64,000 bases of DNA from contig QCCP01000003.1 of assembly GCA_003281225.1 (NCBI GenBank), forward strand, positions 62,001 to 126,000, written 5' to 3'. Made by a program: the position numbers and the translations under genes. This document shows, one piece after another, positions 1-9,685 of this stretch (the first letter of the stretch is position 1; each line of letters begins with the position of its first letter). The notes below the pieces were generated by a model. That model was not told the DNA's origin and did no database searches. It was given only the letters and a program-made list of their open reading frames with translations. The stretch is from Prochlorococcus sp. AG-347-L20. GTDB lineage: Bacteria; Cyanobacteriota; Cyanobacteriia; PCC-6307; Cyanobiaceae.

Positions 1-210
1 AGCTGGGGAAACCTTTATGAGCGCAGGGATAGCGACTAATCTATGTAATTCAAGTAATTCTGGTTGCTCTGTGGGTTCTGAGATCTGAAGAGATATCTCA
101 AATTCACAGTCATCTGATTCTAAATAAGCTATTAAGGACTTAATATCATTACTAGAAAGTTGATTTCTTGCCGCCACAAGTATTAATTTTAGCTCTTTTT
201 TATCATTCAA
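1..210 (-). CDS. sasA: SasA clock-output histidine kinase, amino-terminal part (runs off left edge)
   Basis: Read directly from the bases. The minus strand gives 70 residues beginning [18 protein letters not shown], and containing [20 protein letters not shown]. This matches the KaiB-like sensor domain at the start of SasA. In the family this domain binds KaiC, and the kinase domains (off the window) signal to the RpaA regulator. The start is taken as TTG at 208-210, because an in-frame stop lies 13 codons upstream with no ATG between, and an AGAGG ribosome site sits just before the TTG. The gene is divergent from the one at 317. The family call is strong; the kinase domains cannot be checked here. 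Confidence 0.88.
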   Translation of the reverse strand, partial: MNDKKELKLILVAARNQLSSNDIKSLIAYLESDDCEFEISLQISEPTEQPELLELHRLVAIPALIKVSPA

Positions 211-316
211 ATGAATTCCTCTGAAGTGTTGAAAAGCTGTTAATCCTTATAAACACCTTAAGATATTTTTTTTTATTTTACAGATAGGCTATTAAATAAA
301 TAGGACTTTTTTATAA

Positions 317-856
317 ATGGTTGCTATTAATTCAAAGAAAAATTTACATTTTGGTGAAAACCCTCCTGAAATCAACTTAAATAGTAATTTAAAAAGGTGG
401 TTTTCCAGGAATATTGGATTATGGAAATCTAATAGAACGTATTTTCTTGATGAAGCACAAAAAACTTATAATTTAAGTATGAATATAAATATTCAAGCTC
501 TCGAGAGTAAGTCTGAATGGGAGTCGCATTATAAATTTACTTGGTACCCAGAAAAAAAATATAATTTCTTTGACGAAAATCCCCAATATAAAGAACGAGG
601 AGAAATGCATGCATTTTTAAAAGGTCATCAACTTAAGAGGGAAAAATTTTATCTAAGTAATGATGAAGGTATTTCAAATATTAAACAAGTCGACGAACAC
701 GAAATGATTTTTGAATCTTCTTACAAAGATTGGTATATTCTTGAACATACAAGACTTGTAGATTCTGATAATTATAGATTTAGGGTTATATATTCATGGA
801 ACAAAGATATGCTTAAAATAGTAGAGAATCATCACGAAATTAAAATTATTAAATAA
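317..856 (+). CDS. conserved hypothetical protein, 179 aa
   Basis: I do not recognise this protein with confidence. It has no signal peptide or membrane segment. It is rich in aromatic residues and charge, with the segment GLWKSNRTYF near residue 35 and a second aromatic block (YKDWYILEHTRL) near residue 138. Alternating short hydrophobic strands and a G-x-W start recall small lipocalin-like barrels such as the CpeS phycobilin lyases, but the resemblance is weak and offered only as a possibility. It lies between divergent sasA and a secreted protein gene 72 bases downstream. Confidence 0.55.
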   Translation: MVAINSKKNLHFGENPPEINLNSNLKRWFSRNIGLWKSNRTYFLDEAQKTYNLSMNINIQALESKSEWESHYKFTWYPEKKYNFFDENPQYKERGEMHAFLKGHQLKREKFYLSNDEGISNIKQVDEHEMIFESSYKDWYILEHTRLVDSDNYRFRVIYSWNKDMLKIVENHHEIKIIK

Positions 857-928
857 ATTCTGTGGGCAGATTTAGTTTAAAAATAAAAAATGTTATCTTT
901 AATAATGTGAATTAAAAATAAATCAAAT

Positions 929-1363
929 ATGAGTTTAAAAATATCTAAAATTTTTGCAATTCCTCTAATTTTTTCATCTTTTTTATTTGCTACAAATAAT
1001 GAATTTAATAAAGTAAATGCAAATGTTAGAAATTCGCCTGCCAATAAAAACGATTTAGATTTATATCATGGTATGGGTGTTTCATTTCTATGTAATGCGA
1101 CAAGAAAAGGATTTGATCTGGATTTCCCAAAAACATTAAACGTTGCCTCAGCAACCTTCGCATCAGTTGTATCACAAAAACATGGAGGGAAAATAATAGA
1201 GAAAAAGAAAGAACAAACAGTTGATATGAAACAATTACAATTTATTGCATCTCTGCAATTAGTTGAATCAGCTCTTCAAGTGTGTCCAGATAATGTCCCT
1301 AAAAAGATCGAAAAACAATTTAAGATTGAAACTGAGAGAATCAAGAAATTACAAGGTTTGTAA
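929..1363 (+). CDS. small exported protein of unknown function, 144 aa
   Basis: The first 32 residues form a signal peptide: a short basic start, a hydrophobic run (IFAIPLIFSSFLFA) and a likely cleavage after VNA. The mature part has two cysteines, in SFLCNA and LQVCPD, which could form a disulfide in the periplasm. It has an amphipathic, lysine-rich carboxyl end. No enzyme motif is visible. The gene ends 12 bases before the stop of convergent prs. It is probably periplasmic; the function is unknown. Confidence 0.6.
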   Translation: MSLKISKIFAIPLIFSSFLFATNNEFNKVNANVRNSPANKNDLDLYHGMGVSFLCNATRKGFDLDFPKTLNVASATFASVVSQKHGGKIIEKKKEQTVDMKQLQFIASLQLVESALQVCPDNVPKKIEKQFKIETERIKKLQGL

Positions 1364-1375
1364 AAAAATAATTTT

Positions 1376-2371
1376 TTATCTAAACATGGAACTAACAGAA
1401 CTTTCTTCGTGAATTCTCCAAATAGCTTCCCCAAGCATATTTGCGACGGAAAGAACTTTTAACTGTGGAAAATTATCTTTGCGTAAAACTGGTATGCTGT
1501 TAGTCACAATAACTTGTTCGAAAAGATTCTTAGAACTTAATCTTTCATAAGAAGGAGGAGAAAATACAGCATGTGAGGCACATGCAAATATTCTATTAGC
1601 TCCTTCTTTTTTTAGTAAACTTGCTCCAGAACAAATTGTGCCTCCCGTATCTATCATGTCGTCTATAAGAATAGCCGTTTTACCTTTGACTTCACCGATA
1701 ACCGTAAGACTTTCAGCGATATTATGCGCAGATCTCCTTTTGTCTATTATAGCCAACGGCGCATCATTCATTAATTTGGCAAATGCTCTTGCTCTTGCTA
1801 CCCCGCCTACATCAGGAGAGACTACAACTATTTCTTCTAAATCTAGAGATTCTAGATAATCAATTAATACAGGTGAACCGTAAATATGATCGCATGGTAT
1901 GTCGAAGTAGCCTTGTATTTGAGCCGAGTGTAAGTCCATCGCTAAAACTCTATCAACTCCTGACTTCTCTAGTAAATTGGCAGTTAATTTTGCAGTTATA
2001 GACTCTCTTCCTGAGGTTTTCCTATCTGCCCTTGCATATCCAAAATAGGGAATTACAGCCGTTATTTGTCTTGCAGAAGCTCTTTTGCAAGCGTCAACCA
2101 TGATCATGAGCTCCATTAAACTATCGTTTACAGGAGCGCATGTAGGTTGTATAAGGAACACATCACAACCTCTAATAGATTGCTGAATTTGAACATAAAG
2201 TTCTCCATCTGCAAATCTTTTAGATATTAAAGGTACATTTTCAATCCCTAAGTATGATGCAATTTCTTCAGCTAACTTTGGGTTTGTAGTCCCACTTACT
2301 AACCTTAATCTACTATTAGTTAGATTAAAGTTCGATTCTTTACTCTGCATTGCCGTGATAAAACTTGTCAC
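1376..2371 (-). CDS. prs: ribose-phosphate pyrophosphokinase (PRPP synthetase)
   Basis: Makes 5-phosphoribosyl 1-diphosphate from ribose 5-phosphate and ATP, the precursor for nucleotides, histidine and tryptophan. At 331 residues it has the usual length. Visible signatures are FADGE (residues 53-57), YARADRK (112-118), the flexible-loop region SPDVGGVARA (about 185-194) and the PRPP-binding loop ILIDDMIDTGGT (234-245). A second in-frame ATG at residue 8 could be the true start, since the first seven residues precede the conserved region. The gene is divergent from malQ across about 245 bases that probably hold both promoters. Confidence 0.95.
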   Translation of the reverse strand: MTSFITAMQSKESNFNLTNSRLRLVSGTTNPKLAEEIASYLGIENVPLISKRFADGELYVQIQQSIRGCDVFLIQPTCAPVNDSLMELMIMVDACKRASARQITAVIPYFGYARADRKTSGRESITAKLTANLLEKSGVDRVLAMDLHSAQIQGYFDIPCDHIYGSPVLIDYLESLDLEEIVVVSPDVGGVARARAFAKLMNDAPLAIIDKRRSAHNIAESLTVIGEVKGKTAILIDDMIDTGGTICSGASLLKKEGANRIFACASHAVFSPPSYERLSSKNLFEQVIVTNSIPVLRKDNFPQLKVLSVANMLGEAIWRIHEESSVSSMFR

Positions 2372-2616
2372 GAAATTTGCACCATAAAACTATATTATCA
2401 TCGTAGTCGTTTATGTGAATTTAGCAAAAGATAATGACTAGATATTTTCAAAATTCACCTCAATTAAGAAAAAATTGTTGATTAAAAATTAGAATTTATA
2501 TTTATCCAGACTTAAAAATCAGCAATGATATTTGTCAATTAAAAAAAATTTGTATAAGGTTGAATTTAGAGAATTAAAAACACGTTAAGTTAAAAGAATC
2601 AAAATATATTAAAAAA

Positions 2617-4137
2617 ATGCCTATAGAGTCAATTATTGCAAGAAAATCATTAGGCTTACTTATGCATCCAACATGTATTCCGGGAGGAAGAGTATGCGGA
2701 ACTTTTGGGAGAGGAGCTAAAGAGTGGATAAGAAAACTTCATAAGCATGGAATTGAATACTGGCAATTTTTACCTCTTACACCTACTGACTCTACAGGTT
2801 CGCCATATAGTTCCCCATCTAGTTTTGCACTAAACCCATGGTTTTTGGATATAGATGATTTAATCGAAAAAGGTTTTATCTACATCTCAGATAAAGAAAA
2901 TCTAGGTCCAACAAATCAGAATAAAGATCATTTTGATTTTGATATTGCGGATGACCTAACAAAAAAATTAGGTCTCTTGCTTTTGCAAGGTTGGAGTTCA
3001 CAATCTGAAGAAAGAAAAATTAATTTTAACAAATGGGTCAGTAGGCATTCTTGGGTTGAAGATTATGCAACATTTGTTGTTATCAGAGAGGAATTTAATA
3101 TGTTGCCTTGGTGGGAATGGCCTCAAGACTTTAAAATAAAAAATAACAAGTTCTTAAAATCGTGGATTAAGAAAAAAAGTGAAGAGATACTTATTAAAAA
3201 ATTAATACAGTGGCATCTTGATGAGCAATGGAGTGTCATTAAAAACTTTGCAAAATCAAGAAATATTAAGCTGATAGGAGATTTGCCTTTTTATGTTTCT
3301 AGAGACAGCGCCGACGTATGGAGTAATAAATCATTATTTTCAATTTTTAAAAATGGAGATTTAATCTTTCAAAGTGGTGTTCCACCTGATTATTTTTCAT
3401 CAACAGGACAATTATGGGGTACCCCAACTTATTTTTGGTCAAAGCATAAAAGGACTAATTTCAATTGGTGGAGAAAAAGATTTCAAAGACAATTTGAACT
3501 TGTGGACATATTAAGATTTGATCATTTCAGGGGTTTAGCAGGTTACTGGAGAGTGAATGGCAATTCTAAAACGGCAATTATTGGAAAATGGATAAATTCT
3601 CCAGGTAAAACACTATTAAATAAAGTAAAAAAGGATCTAGGGTCGAACTATCTACCTATTATTGCGGAGGATCTGGGAGTAATAACTCCAGATGTAGAGA
3701 AATTAAGAAAAAACTTCGAACTTCCTGGCATGAAAATATTACAATTTGCTTTTGATGGCAATGAAGATAATCCTTATTTACCAAAGAATATTGAAGGAGA
3801 AAATTGGGTTGTTTATACAGGTACTCACGACAACTCTACTTCTATTTCATGGTGGGAAAATTTAGATTATGAATCCCAAAAAAGAATAAAAGATGAGTAT
3901 AAATTTTCAGAAAATCCATCTTGGGATTTAATAGAAATTGGCATGGAGACAGATGCTAATCTTTTTATCGCTCCATTACAAGATCTATTATCTCTAGACG
4001 ATTCAAGTAGATTAAACAAACCTGGGACCACAATAAATAACTGGAAATGGAAGTTAAATTGTTCTTTAGAAGAAATAGAAGATAATATAAAAATGTTTAG
4101 TGAGCTAGGAAATAATTTTGGGAGAACTCTAATGTAG
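2617..4137 (+). CDS. malQ: 4-alpha-glucanotransferase (amylomaltase), GH77
   Basis: Transfers alpha-1,4-glucan segments between malto-oligosaccharides during glycogen turnover. It is 506 residues, normal for GH77. The catalytic triad is visible: nucleophile Asp302 in ILRFDHFRG, acid/base Glu351 in IIAEDLG, and Asp405 in GTHDNST. The conserved GDLPFYVS (221-228) is also present. It is a cytoplasmic, single-gene unit with its promoter in the AT-rich gap shared with prs. Its stop lies 13 bases before the stop of the convergent gene at 4151. Confidence 0.95.
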   Translation: MPIESIIARKSLGLLMHPTCIPGGRVCGTFGRGAKEWIRKLHKHGIEYWQFLPLTPTDSTGSPYSSPSSFALNPWFLDIDDLIEKGFIYISDKENLGPTNQNKDHFDFDIADDLTKKLGLLLLQGWSSQSEERKINFNKWVSRHSWVEDYATFVVIREEFNMLPWWEWPQDFKIKNNKFLKSWIKKKSEEILIKKLIQWHLDEQWSVIKNFAKSRNIKLIGDLPFYVSRDSADVWSNKSLFSIFKNGDLIFQSGVPPDYFSSTGQLWGTPTYFWSKHKRTNFNWWRKRFQRQFELVDILRFDHFRGLAGYWRVNGNSKTAIIGKWINSPGKTLLNKVKKDLGSNYLPIIAEDLGVITPDVEKLRKNFELPGMKILQFAFDGNEDNPYLPKNIEGENWVVYTGTHDNSTSISWWENLDYESQKRIKDEYKFSENPSWDLIEIGMETDANLFIAPLQDLLSLDDSSRLNKPGTTINNWKWKLNCSLEEIEDNIKMFSELGNNFGRTLM

Positions 4138-4150
4138 ATATTATTAAAAA

Positions 4151-4645
4151 TTATTTATCAATAATTTGATTTTCAATATTTTGAATCTCAATAAAATTTA
4201 CATTTAAAATAAAGTATCTCTTTAATATAAAAATAGTTAAAACTAATATAAAAAAATACAAAAGACTTCCTTGCCATGTATTGATAAGATCGAATTTCCT
4301 GAACATAAAATAATTTCCCTTTTTCTTTAAAATTTTTCTTTCTTTAACTGCTAAATTTAATAATGTATTTTTTTTTAATACTAAGCATTCCTCTAACTTA
4401 ATTAATATAGATCTTATAAAAGGATACTCTGGCCTAGTACTTTTATTATTATTTTCAATAGAGTTTATTATTCGTTCAGGGATTTTTGAAATGTATGACA
4501 ATTCTTTAATTGTAAGGTTTTGTTGAATTCTTGCTTCTTTTACTAACTTTGCAATTTCTATAGATTGATCAACAAATCCAGGACTAAATTCTTTATTTTT
4601 TTCAGATTTTTTTTTAAATAAAAAGAGATTTTTCAAAATATTCAT
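4151..4645 (-). CDS. short RodZ-like helix-turn-helix membrane protein
   Basis: The 164-residue protein has a Cro/C1-type helix-turn-helix (about residues 31-75; LVKEARIQQNLTIKELSYIS opens it) followed by a basic linker and one membrane helix near residues 126-146 (LLYFFILVLTIFIL). This is the layout of RodZ, which couples MreB to the wall-building machinery. The periplasmic part is only some 18 residues, so the large beta-domain of longer RodZ proteins is missing. A membrane-anchored regulator is the alternative. It stands alone, convergent with malQ. Confidence 0.6.
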   Translation of the reverse strand: MNILKNLFLFKKKSEKNKEFSPGFVDQSIEIAKLVKEARIQQNLTIKELSYISKIPERIINSIENNNKSTRPEYPFIRSILIKLEECLVLKKNTLLNLAVKERKILKKKGNYFMFRKFDLINTWQGSLLYFFILVLTIFILKRYFILNVNFIEIQNIENQIIDK

Positions 4646-4754
4646 TTAATCTTCCAAAGCTAAATAATCCTTTTACTTCTCATTTTTAAAACATTACATC
4701 TAATTCTAATAGAATTAAATTCATAAGTAAGTTAATTAACTATAAATATAAAAA

Positions 4755-6410
4755 CTAAACTGTTGAAATAATATTTTGTACTGCACTTTTTGCAATATTT
4801 AGAGGGCTAAAAGTATCTCTAATTAAAGCTAAGAGTTTTTTTGCATCATTAAATTCTAATTTTTCATCTTTTATAAGACTTAAAAGAAGATTCTTCCTAA
4901 CTTCGGATCCTTTTTTACTGACAAATAATTTCAATCCAGCGTTCGCAACTGGTATGAGATCTGAATTGATATTCTCTGAATCTCTAAATAAAATGTTTAG
5001 TAAACTTTCAACTTTCTCTATTTGGATTTGACCTTTTTTATCAAAAACGACTTCTAAAAGTATGTCTAAAATCTCTTCAGAATCATCGGTCAGTAGTTTT
5101 TTTGCAATATAAGGATAAGCTATTTTTAGAATTTTAAATTCAGGATCTAACCTTAATGCTAAACCCTCTTGACTAACAACGGCTCTAATTATTAAGGCAA
5201 ACCTACTGGGAACTCTGAAAGGATAGGAATACATTAGTTTTGAGAATTTGTCAGTTACATTTTTAAGATTAAAATTACCAACCTCTGCGCCAAAAGATCC
5301 TCCTAGAACTTCTTTTAATGGTTCAACAAGTTTTTGAAGATCTTGTTCTTTGGTTAAAAAACCTAATTTCTGGAAATCTTCTGCGAGAAGATAATATTCT
5401 TCGTTTATTATGTGAACAATTGCCTTAATAAGAGTAAGTCTATCTGAATTTGTAATAGTATCCATCATGCCAAAATCAACATAAGCTAAATTCCCACAAT
5501 CTGAATTTCCTCCTTTGAGAGCAAACATATTTCCTGGATGTGGGTCTGCATGAAAATATCCAAATTCGAATAATTGCTGAAGTCCACTGATGACACATGT
5601 TTTTATAAACGAAGCAGGTATTAAGTTATTTTCCTCTAGTAAAAATCGATCTCTTAACTTAACTCCATCAATCCAAGAAGTTGTGATTACCCTGTTGGAT
5701 GAAAACTGTTTTTCTAATTTAGGAATAAAAATATTTGGATTTTCTTTGAATAAATTTGCAAACCTCAAAGCATTTTCGGCCTCTTTTTGATAGTCAATTT
5801 CATCAAAAAGTGCCTTACCGAATTCATCTATTATCTCTCCAATTCCAACACCTATATTTAATGGTAAAAGTGGGGATAAAAAAGTCCCTAAAAACCTTAA
5901 GATTACAACATCCCTTCTTATAAGGAAGTATAAATTTGGCCTCTGTACTTTCACAGCTAGATAAGAATTATTTAATTTTGCTTTATAAACTTGACCTAAG
6001 CTTGCTGAAGCAATAGGCCTATCTGGAAACTCTTCAAATAATTCATTAGCAGGGGATCCTAGTTCCTCTTCAATGATTTTTAAAGCAATTTTGTGATCAA
6101 ATGCTGGGAGATTATCTTGTAAGTTTGTAAGTTCAGTAAGCCAATCTTGTCTAACAAGATCTGGTCTAGTTGAGAGTGCTTGGCCTAATTTGATAAAACA
6201 AGGGCCTAAATCAGTTATTACATCAAAAAGATATTTCGAGAGATTTTTTTGTACATTTTTATTTTTACTGTTACCTTGAAAAAGTATTCTTAAAAAAAGA
6301 AAAATAAAAGTTAAAAGGATATATAAAACTCTTGGGATAAAAATCCATGGTCTCAAAATCAACCAAAGAAAGTCTTCTTTTGCTGAATATTCCGAATAAG
6401 ATCTTTTCAT
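4755..6410 (-). CDS. ABC1/UbiB-family atypical kinase
   Basis: At 551 residues it carries the hallmarks of the ABC1 (UbiB/ADCK) family: the KxGQ motif in FIKLGQALSTRPD (about 72-84), the alanine-rich nucleotide loop IASASLGQVYKA (133-144), the lysine in LAVKVQRP (154), FHADPHPGNMF near 290 and the metal-binding YVDFGMMD near 313. Family members support isoprenoid-quinone synthesis or lipid metabolism; in cyanobacteria and plastids they relate to plastoquinone and tocopherol. An amino-terminal hydrophobic stretch (about 23-44) suggests membrane association. The exact substrate cannot be told from sequence. Divergent from the decarboxylase gene at 6475. Confidence 0.9.
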   Translation of the reverse strand: MKRSYSEYSAKEDFLWLILRPWIFIPRVLYILLTFIFLFLRILFQGNSKNKNVQKNLSKYLFDVITDLGPCFIKLGQALSTRPDLVRQDWLTELTNLQDNLPAFDHKIALKIIEEELGSPANELFEEFPDRPIASASLGQVYKAKLNNSYLAVKVQRPNLYFLIRRDVVILRFLGTFLSPLLPLNIGVGIGEIIDEFGKALFDEIDYQKEAENALRFANLFKENPNIFIPKLEKQFSSNRVITTSWIDGVKLRDRFLLEENNLIPASFIKTCVISGLQQLFEFGYFHADPHPGNMFALKGGNSDCGNLAYVDFGMMDTITNSDRLTLIKAIVHIINEEYYLLAEDFQKLGFLTKEQDLQKLVEPLKEVLGGSFGAEVGNFNLKNVTDKFSKLMYSYPFRVPSRFALIIRAVVSQEGLALRLDPEFKILKIAYPYIAKKLLTDDSEEILDILLEVVFDKKGQIQIEKVESLLNILFRDSENINSDLIPVANAGLKLFVSKKGSEVRKNLLLSLIKDEKLEFNDAKKLLALIRDTFSPLNIAKSAVQNIISTV

Positions 6411-6474
6411 TAAAGTTAAATAATATCGAAAAAGATTGCCATATTTCCCATTCTATATATGTCAATAATACTTT

Positions 6475-7872
6475 ATGAGCATTTCATCTTTTCTAACTAA
6501 AAAGTTTTTAAAGTCTTTATTCTTTCCCGCTCACAACAGAGGGGCAGCTTTACCAAAGAAATTAGTGAAGTTGTTAAAAAATCCACCTGGATATTGGGAC
6601 TTGCCCGAACTCCCAGAAATAGGCTCCCCACTATCCCAAATCGGATTAATTGCTAAATCTCAAAGAGAATTTTCCGACAATTTTGGTGCTAAAGGATGTT
6701 TTTTTGGAGTTAATGGAGCTTCCGGATTAATACAATCAGCAGTAATTGCAATGGCAAATCCAGGCGAAAATATCCTGATGCCTAGAAATGTTCATATAAG
6801 TGTCATAAAAATCTGTGCGATGCAGAATATAAATCCAATATTTTTTGACTTAGAATTTTCAACCATAACGGGTCATTACAAACCAATTACAAAAATTTGG
6901 TTGGAAAATGTATTTAAAAAATTAAATTTTGTTGAGAATAAAATTGCAGGGGTTATTCTTGTAAACCCCTCTTATCATGGTTATGCCGGAAATTTAGAGC
7001 CTTTAATAGATTGTTGTCATCAAAAAAATTTACCTGTTTTAGTTGATGAAGCCCATGGTTCATATTTCCTTTTTTGTGAAAATCTTAATTTACCAAAACC
7101 GGCCTTATCATCAAACGCTGATTTAGTGGTTAATTCATTGCATAAGTCACTCAATGGATTAACTCAAACGGCGGTACTTTGGTACAAAGGTAATCTAATA
7201 AATGAATATAAATTAATCAAAAGTATTAATTTGCTGCAAACCACCAGTCCAAGTTCTTTATTACTTTCTTCTTGTGAAGAGTCTATTAGGGACTGGCTTA
7301 ACAAAAAAAGTTTATCAAAATATCAAAAAAGAATTTTAGAGGCAAAAAGTATTTATAAAAAATTAATTCAAAAAAATATTCCTCTCATAGAAACTCAAGA
7401 CCCCTTAAAAATTGTATTAAATACATCTAAGGCTGGGATTGATGGTTTTACTGCTGATAATTTTTTTTATAGAAATGGACTTATTGCCGAATTACCAGAA
7501 ATGATGACTCTTACTTTTTGCTTAGGATTTGGAAATCAAAAAGATTTTCTTAATTTATTTGAAAAGTTATGGAAAAAATTACTATTAAATTCCAAAAAAT
7601 CAAAAAGTTTAGAAGTGTTCAGATCGCCCTTTAAATTAGTTCAAGCTCCCGAAATCGAAATTGGAATTGCTTGGAGAAGTAACAGTCGGAATATTCCTTT
7701 CTCACAATCATTAAATAAAATATCTGGAGATATTATTTGCCCTTATCCTCCTGGGATACCTTTACTAGTTCCTGGCGAAAAAATTGATATAGATAGGTTT
7801 AATTGGATAAATAATCAAAGTTTATGCAACAAGGATCTGATAAATTTTAATATAAGAGTCTTAGAAACATAG
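6475..7872 (+). CDS. PLP-dependent Orn/Lys/Arg decarboxylase family protein
   Basis: A fold type I PLP enzyme of the Orn/Lys/Arg decarboxylase family. The cofactor-binding region is clear: PVLVDEAHGSYF holds the aspartate that contacts the pyridine nitrogen, and VVNSLHKSLNGLTQTA holds the Schiff-base lysine after histidine. At 465 residues it lacks the wing domain of the large inducible decarboxylases and resembles the short YaaO-type proteins. Likely role: making polyamines or their precursors. Substrate specificity (arginine, lysine or ornithine) is not readable. It is followed 9 bases later by cdsA, so the two are probably cotranscribed. Confidence 0.85.
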   Translation: MSISSFLTKKFLKSLFFPAHNRGAALPKKLVKLLKNPPGYWDLPELPEIGSPLSQIGLIAKSQREFSDNFGAKGCFFGVNGASGLIQSAVIAMANPGENILMPRNVHISVIKICAMQNINPIFFDLEFSTITGHYKPITKIWLENVFKKLNFVENKIAGVILVNPSYHGYAGNLEPLIDCCHQKNLPVLVDEAHGSYFLFCENLNLPKPALSSNADLVVNSLHKSLNGLTQTAVLWYKGNLINEYKLIKSINLLQTTSPSSLLLSSCEESIRDWLNKKSLSKYQKRILEAKSIYKKLIQKNIPLIETQDPLKIVLNTSKAGIDGFTADNFFYRNGLIAELPEMMTLTFCLGFGNQKDFLNLFEKLWKKLLLNSKKSKSLEVFRSPFKLVQAPEIEIGIAWRSNSRNIPFSQSLNKISGDIICPYPPGIPLLVPGEKIDIDRFNWINNQSLCNKDLINFNIRVLET

Positions 7873-7881
7873 CAATTTCAT

Positions 7882-8739
7882 ATGAGATTAAGAAGCGGGT
7901 TACTTATAGGAATTTTTGGTTTAATTGTTGTTTTGATGGGGGGATGGTTTTTTACATTGGCAACTGCTTTGCTTACATATCTAGCATTATTAGAATTTTT
8001 TAGAATGGCAGAATTTAAAGGAATAAGACCAGCTACAAAAACCACATTATTTTCATCCTTTATTATTATAGTTTCTACTTATCTTGAGACTATTGGTGTT
8101 CTTGAAGGAGAAATTTCAAATTCAATTTTGCCAATCTGTTCAGTTGGGATATGTACTTGGTTACTTTTGCAACCAAAACCTGGGACAATTTCAGATATTG
8201 CAGCCTCTATTTTTGGATTATTCTATTTAGGTTTTTTACCTAGTTACTGGATTAAGGTAAGGGGATTAGATTCAGTGATAATCAGTTCAAATCAGGGTTT
8301 TATTTCCTTTGAGAACTTATCAAATACTACAGGTCTGCATTTAACTTTAACTTCTTGCTTTTTAATTGTAGCTAGTGATATTGGTTCTTATTTCATTGGG
8401 AAGTCATTTGGTAAAAGATCTCTATCTCCAATATCTCCGAGCAAAACTATAGAAGGTTTAATTGGAGGAATATCCTGTTCAACTTTACTAGCAATAATTT
8501 TCGCATTTTTATTGAATTGGGAAAATCCATTATTTGTTGGAATAATATATGGAATTTCAATTTCTCTTATGGCATTAGTTGGAGATTTAATTGAATCTAT
8601 GATGAAGAGAGATGCAAAAATAAAAGATTCTGGAACTTTTTTACCTGGACATGGAGGGATTCTTGACAGGATTGACAGTTACATCTTTACTCCGTCTGTT
8701 TTGTATTATATTTTTATAATTCTCAAGTATCTAAATTAA
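7882..8739 (+). CDS. cdsA: phosphatidate cytidylyltransferase (CDP-diglyceride synthase)
   Basis: Converts phosphatidic acid and CTP to CDP-diacylglycerol, the precursor of phosphatidylglycerol, in the inner membrane. The family signature near the carboxyl end is complete: MMKRDAKIKDSG followed by LPGHGGILDRIDS. The 285 residues include seven or eight hydrophobic helices, beginning with LLIGIFGLIVVLMGGWFF. It directly follows the decarboxylase gene and is convergent with the hydrolase gene 13 bases downstream. Confidence 0.95.
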   Translation: MRLRSGLLIGIFGLIVVLMGGWFFTLATALLTYLALLEFFRMAEFKGIRPATKTTLFSSFIIIVSTYLETIGVLEGEISNSILPICSVGICTWLLLQPKPGTISDIAASIFGLFYLGFLPSYWIKVRGLDSVIISSNQGFISFENLSNTTGLHLTLTSCFLIVASDIGSYFIGKSFGKRSLSPISPSKTIEGLIGGISCSTLLAIIFAFLLNWENPLFVGIIYGISISLMALVGDLIESMMKRDAKIKDSGTFLPGHGGILDRIDSYIFTPSVLYYIFIILKYLN

Positions 8740-8752
8740 TTAAGAAATTTTT

Positions 8753-9685
8753 TTATTCCAAAAAATAATCTTGGATAATTTTACTAGATAATGATGGAAG
8801 ATCTATATGCGGAAGATGACCACAATTTTGTAACCCTACAAAATTTAATTTTTCAATATTTCCAATTTTTTTAAGCTCTTTTTTTCCAAGAATTCGATCA
8901 TTTTCTCCACATAATGTTTTAATAGGGATATTTTGGATATATTTTTGAGTTCCTGCAAACCCACCACTTTTTGCAAATGATGCAAGTGAATTCCTCCATC
9001 CTTTACAACCTAAATGAATTGAAGCAATTTGCTCTTCCATCTTACCAACGCATTCATCTGGAAAAGCAAATGCTTGCCTACAAAGACTTTTTCTAACTTG
9101 AGGCAATCCAAGAAATGAGGCACCAATTTGGTTAAGAGGAAAAGGGATACTCTTAGGTTTTCCAAACAATCCGGCAGGGGACAAAAGGATAATTTTTTCA
9201 ATAGAATCAGGAATTTCATAAGCAAGTTTTAAAGCTGTTGAGCCTCCCATAGAGGCACCTATAATTTTTAGATTCTTTGTTATTTTTAATGTCTTAAGGA
9301 GATCAATTAAATGCGAAATTATTTTCGAGGAATTGTATTCATTTGTTGCGCACCTGGGACTAAAACCAAAACCCAGAAGATCAGGAACGATAACTTGAAA
9401 ATTTCTTTTTAGTGATTTATATATTCTTCTGAATTCTAAAAAACTACTATCAAAGCCATGTAGAAGAAGTATAGGTTGACCTTTTCCTCCCATAACTACT
9501 GGGAATTTTAAGGAGTTCCAATTTTGGTTGAGTTTTATCCACTTAACATCATTTGCCAAATGAAGACCTAAAGGATCTAATAGTGACAATTTGGCATTTT
9601 CGAAAAATTCTGCATTTAAATCACCTAATTGTTCAAAATTGTTTTTAGTCAAAAAATATTTATATTTTAATTTTTTGTTGTTCAA
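8753..9685 (-). CDS. alpha/beta-fold hydrolase
   Basis: A 310-residue alpha/beta hydrolase with the oxyanion-hole HGF in LLLHGFDSSFLEF, a nucleophile elbow IGASMGGSTALKL (serine in GxSxGG), an acid in LCGENDRILG and the catalytic histidine in NCGHLPHIDLPS. No signal peptide is seen, so it should be cytoplasmic. The substrate is unknown. Its first 26 bases overlap the end of the upstream dehydrogenase gene, which suggests coupled translation and perhaps a shared small-molecule pathway. Confidence 0.85.
   Translation of the reverse strand: MNNKKLKYKYFLTKNNFEQLGDLNAEFFENAKLSLLDPLGLHLANDVKWIKLNQNWNSLKFPVVMGGKGQPILLLHGFDSSFLEFRRIYKSLKRNFQVIVPDLLGFGFSPRCATNEYNSSKIISHLIDLLKTLKITKNLKIIGASMGGSTALKLAYEIPDSIEKIILLSPAGLFGKPKSIPFPLNQIGASFLGLPQVRKSLCRQAFAFPDECVGKMEEQIASIHLGCKGWRNSLASFAKSGGFAGTQKYIQNIPIKTLCGENDRILGKKELKKIGNIEKLNFVGLQNCGHLPHIDLPSLSSKIIQDYFLE

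Noticed and set aside
317-856. Firm call as a phycobilin lyase (CpeS)
   Set aside because: Only a loose G-x-W-x-S-x-R-T pattern and strand content agree. The resemblance is too weak to name the gene.
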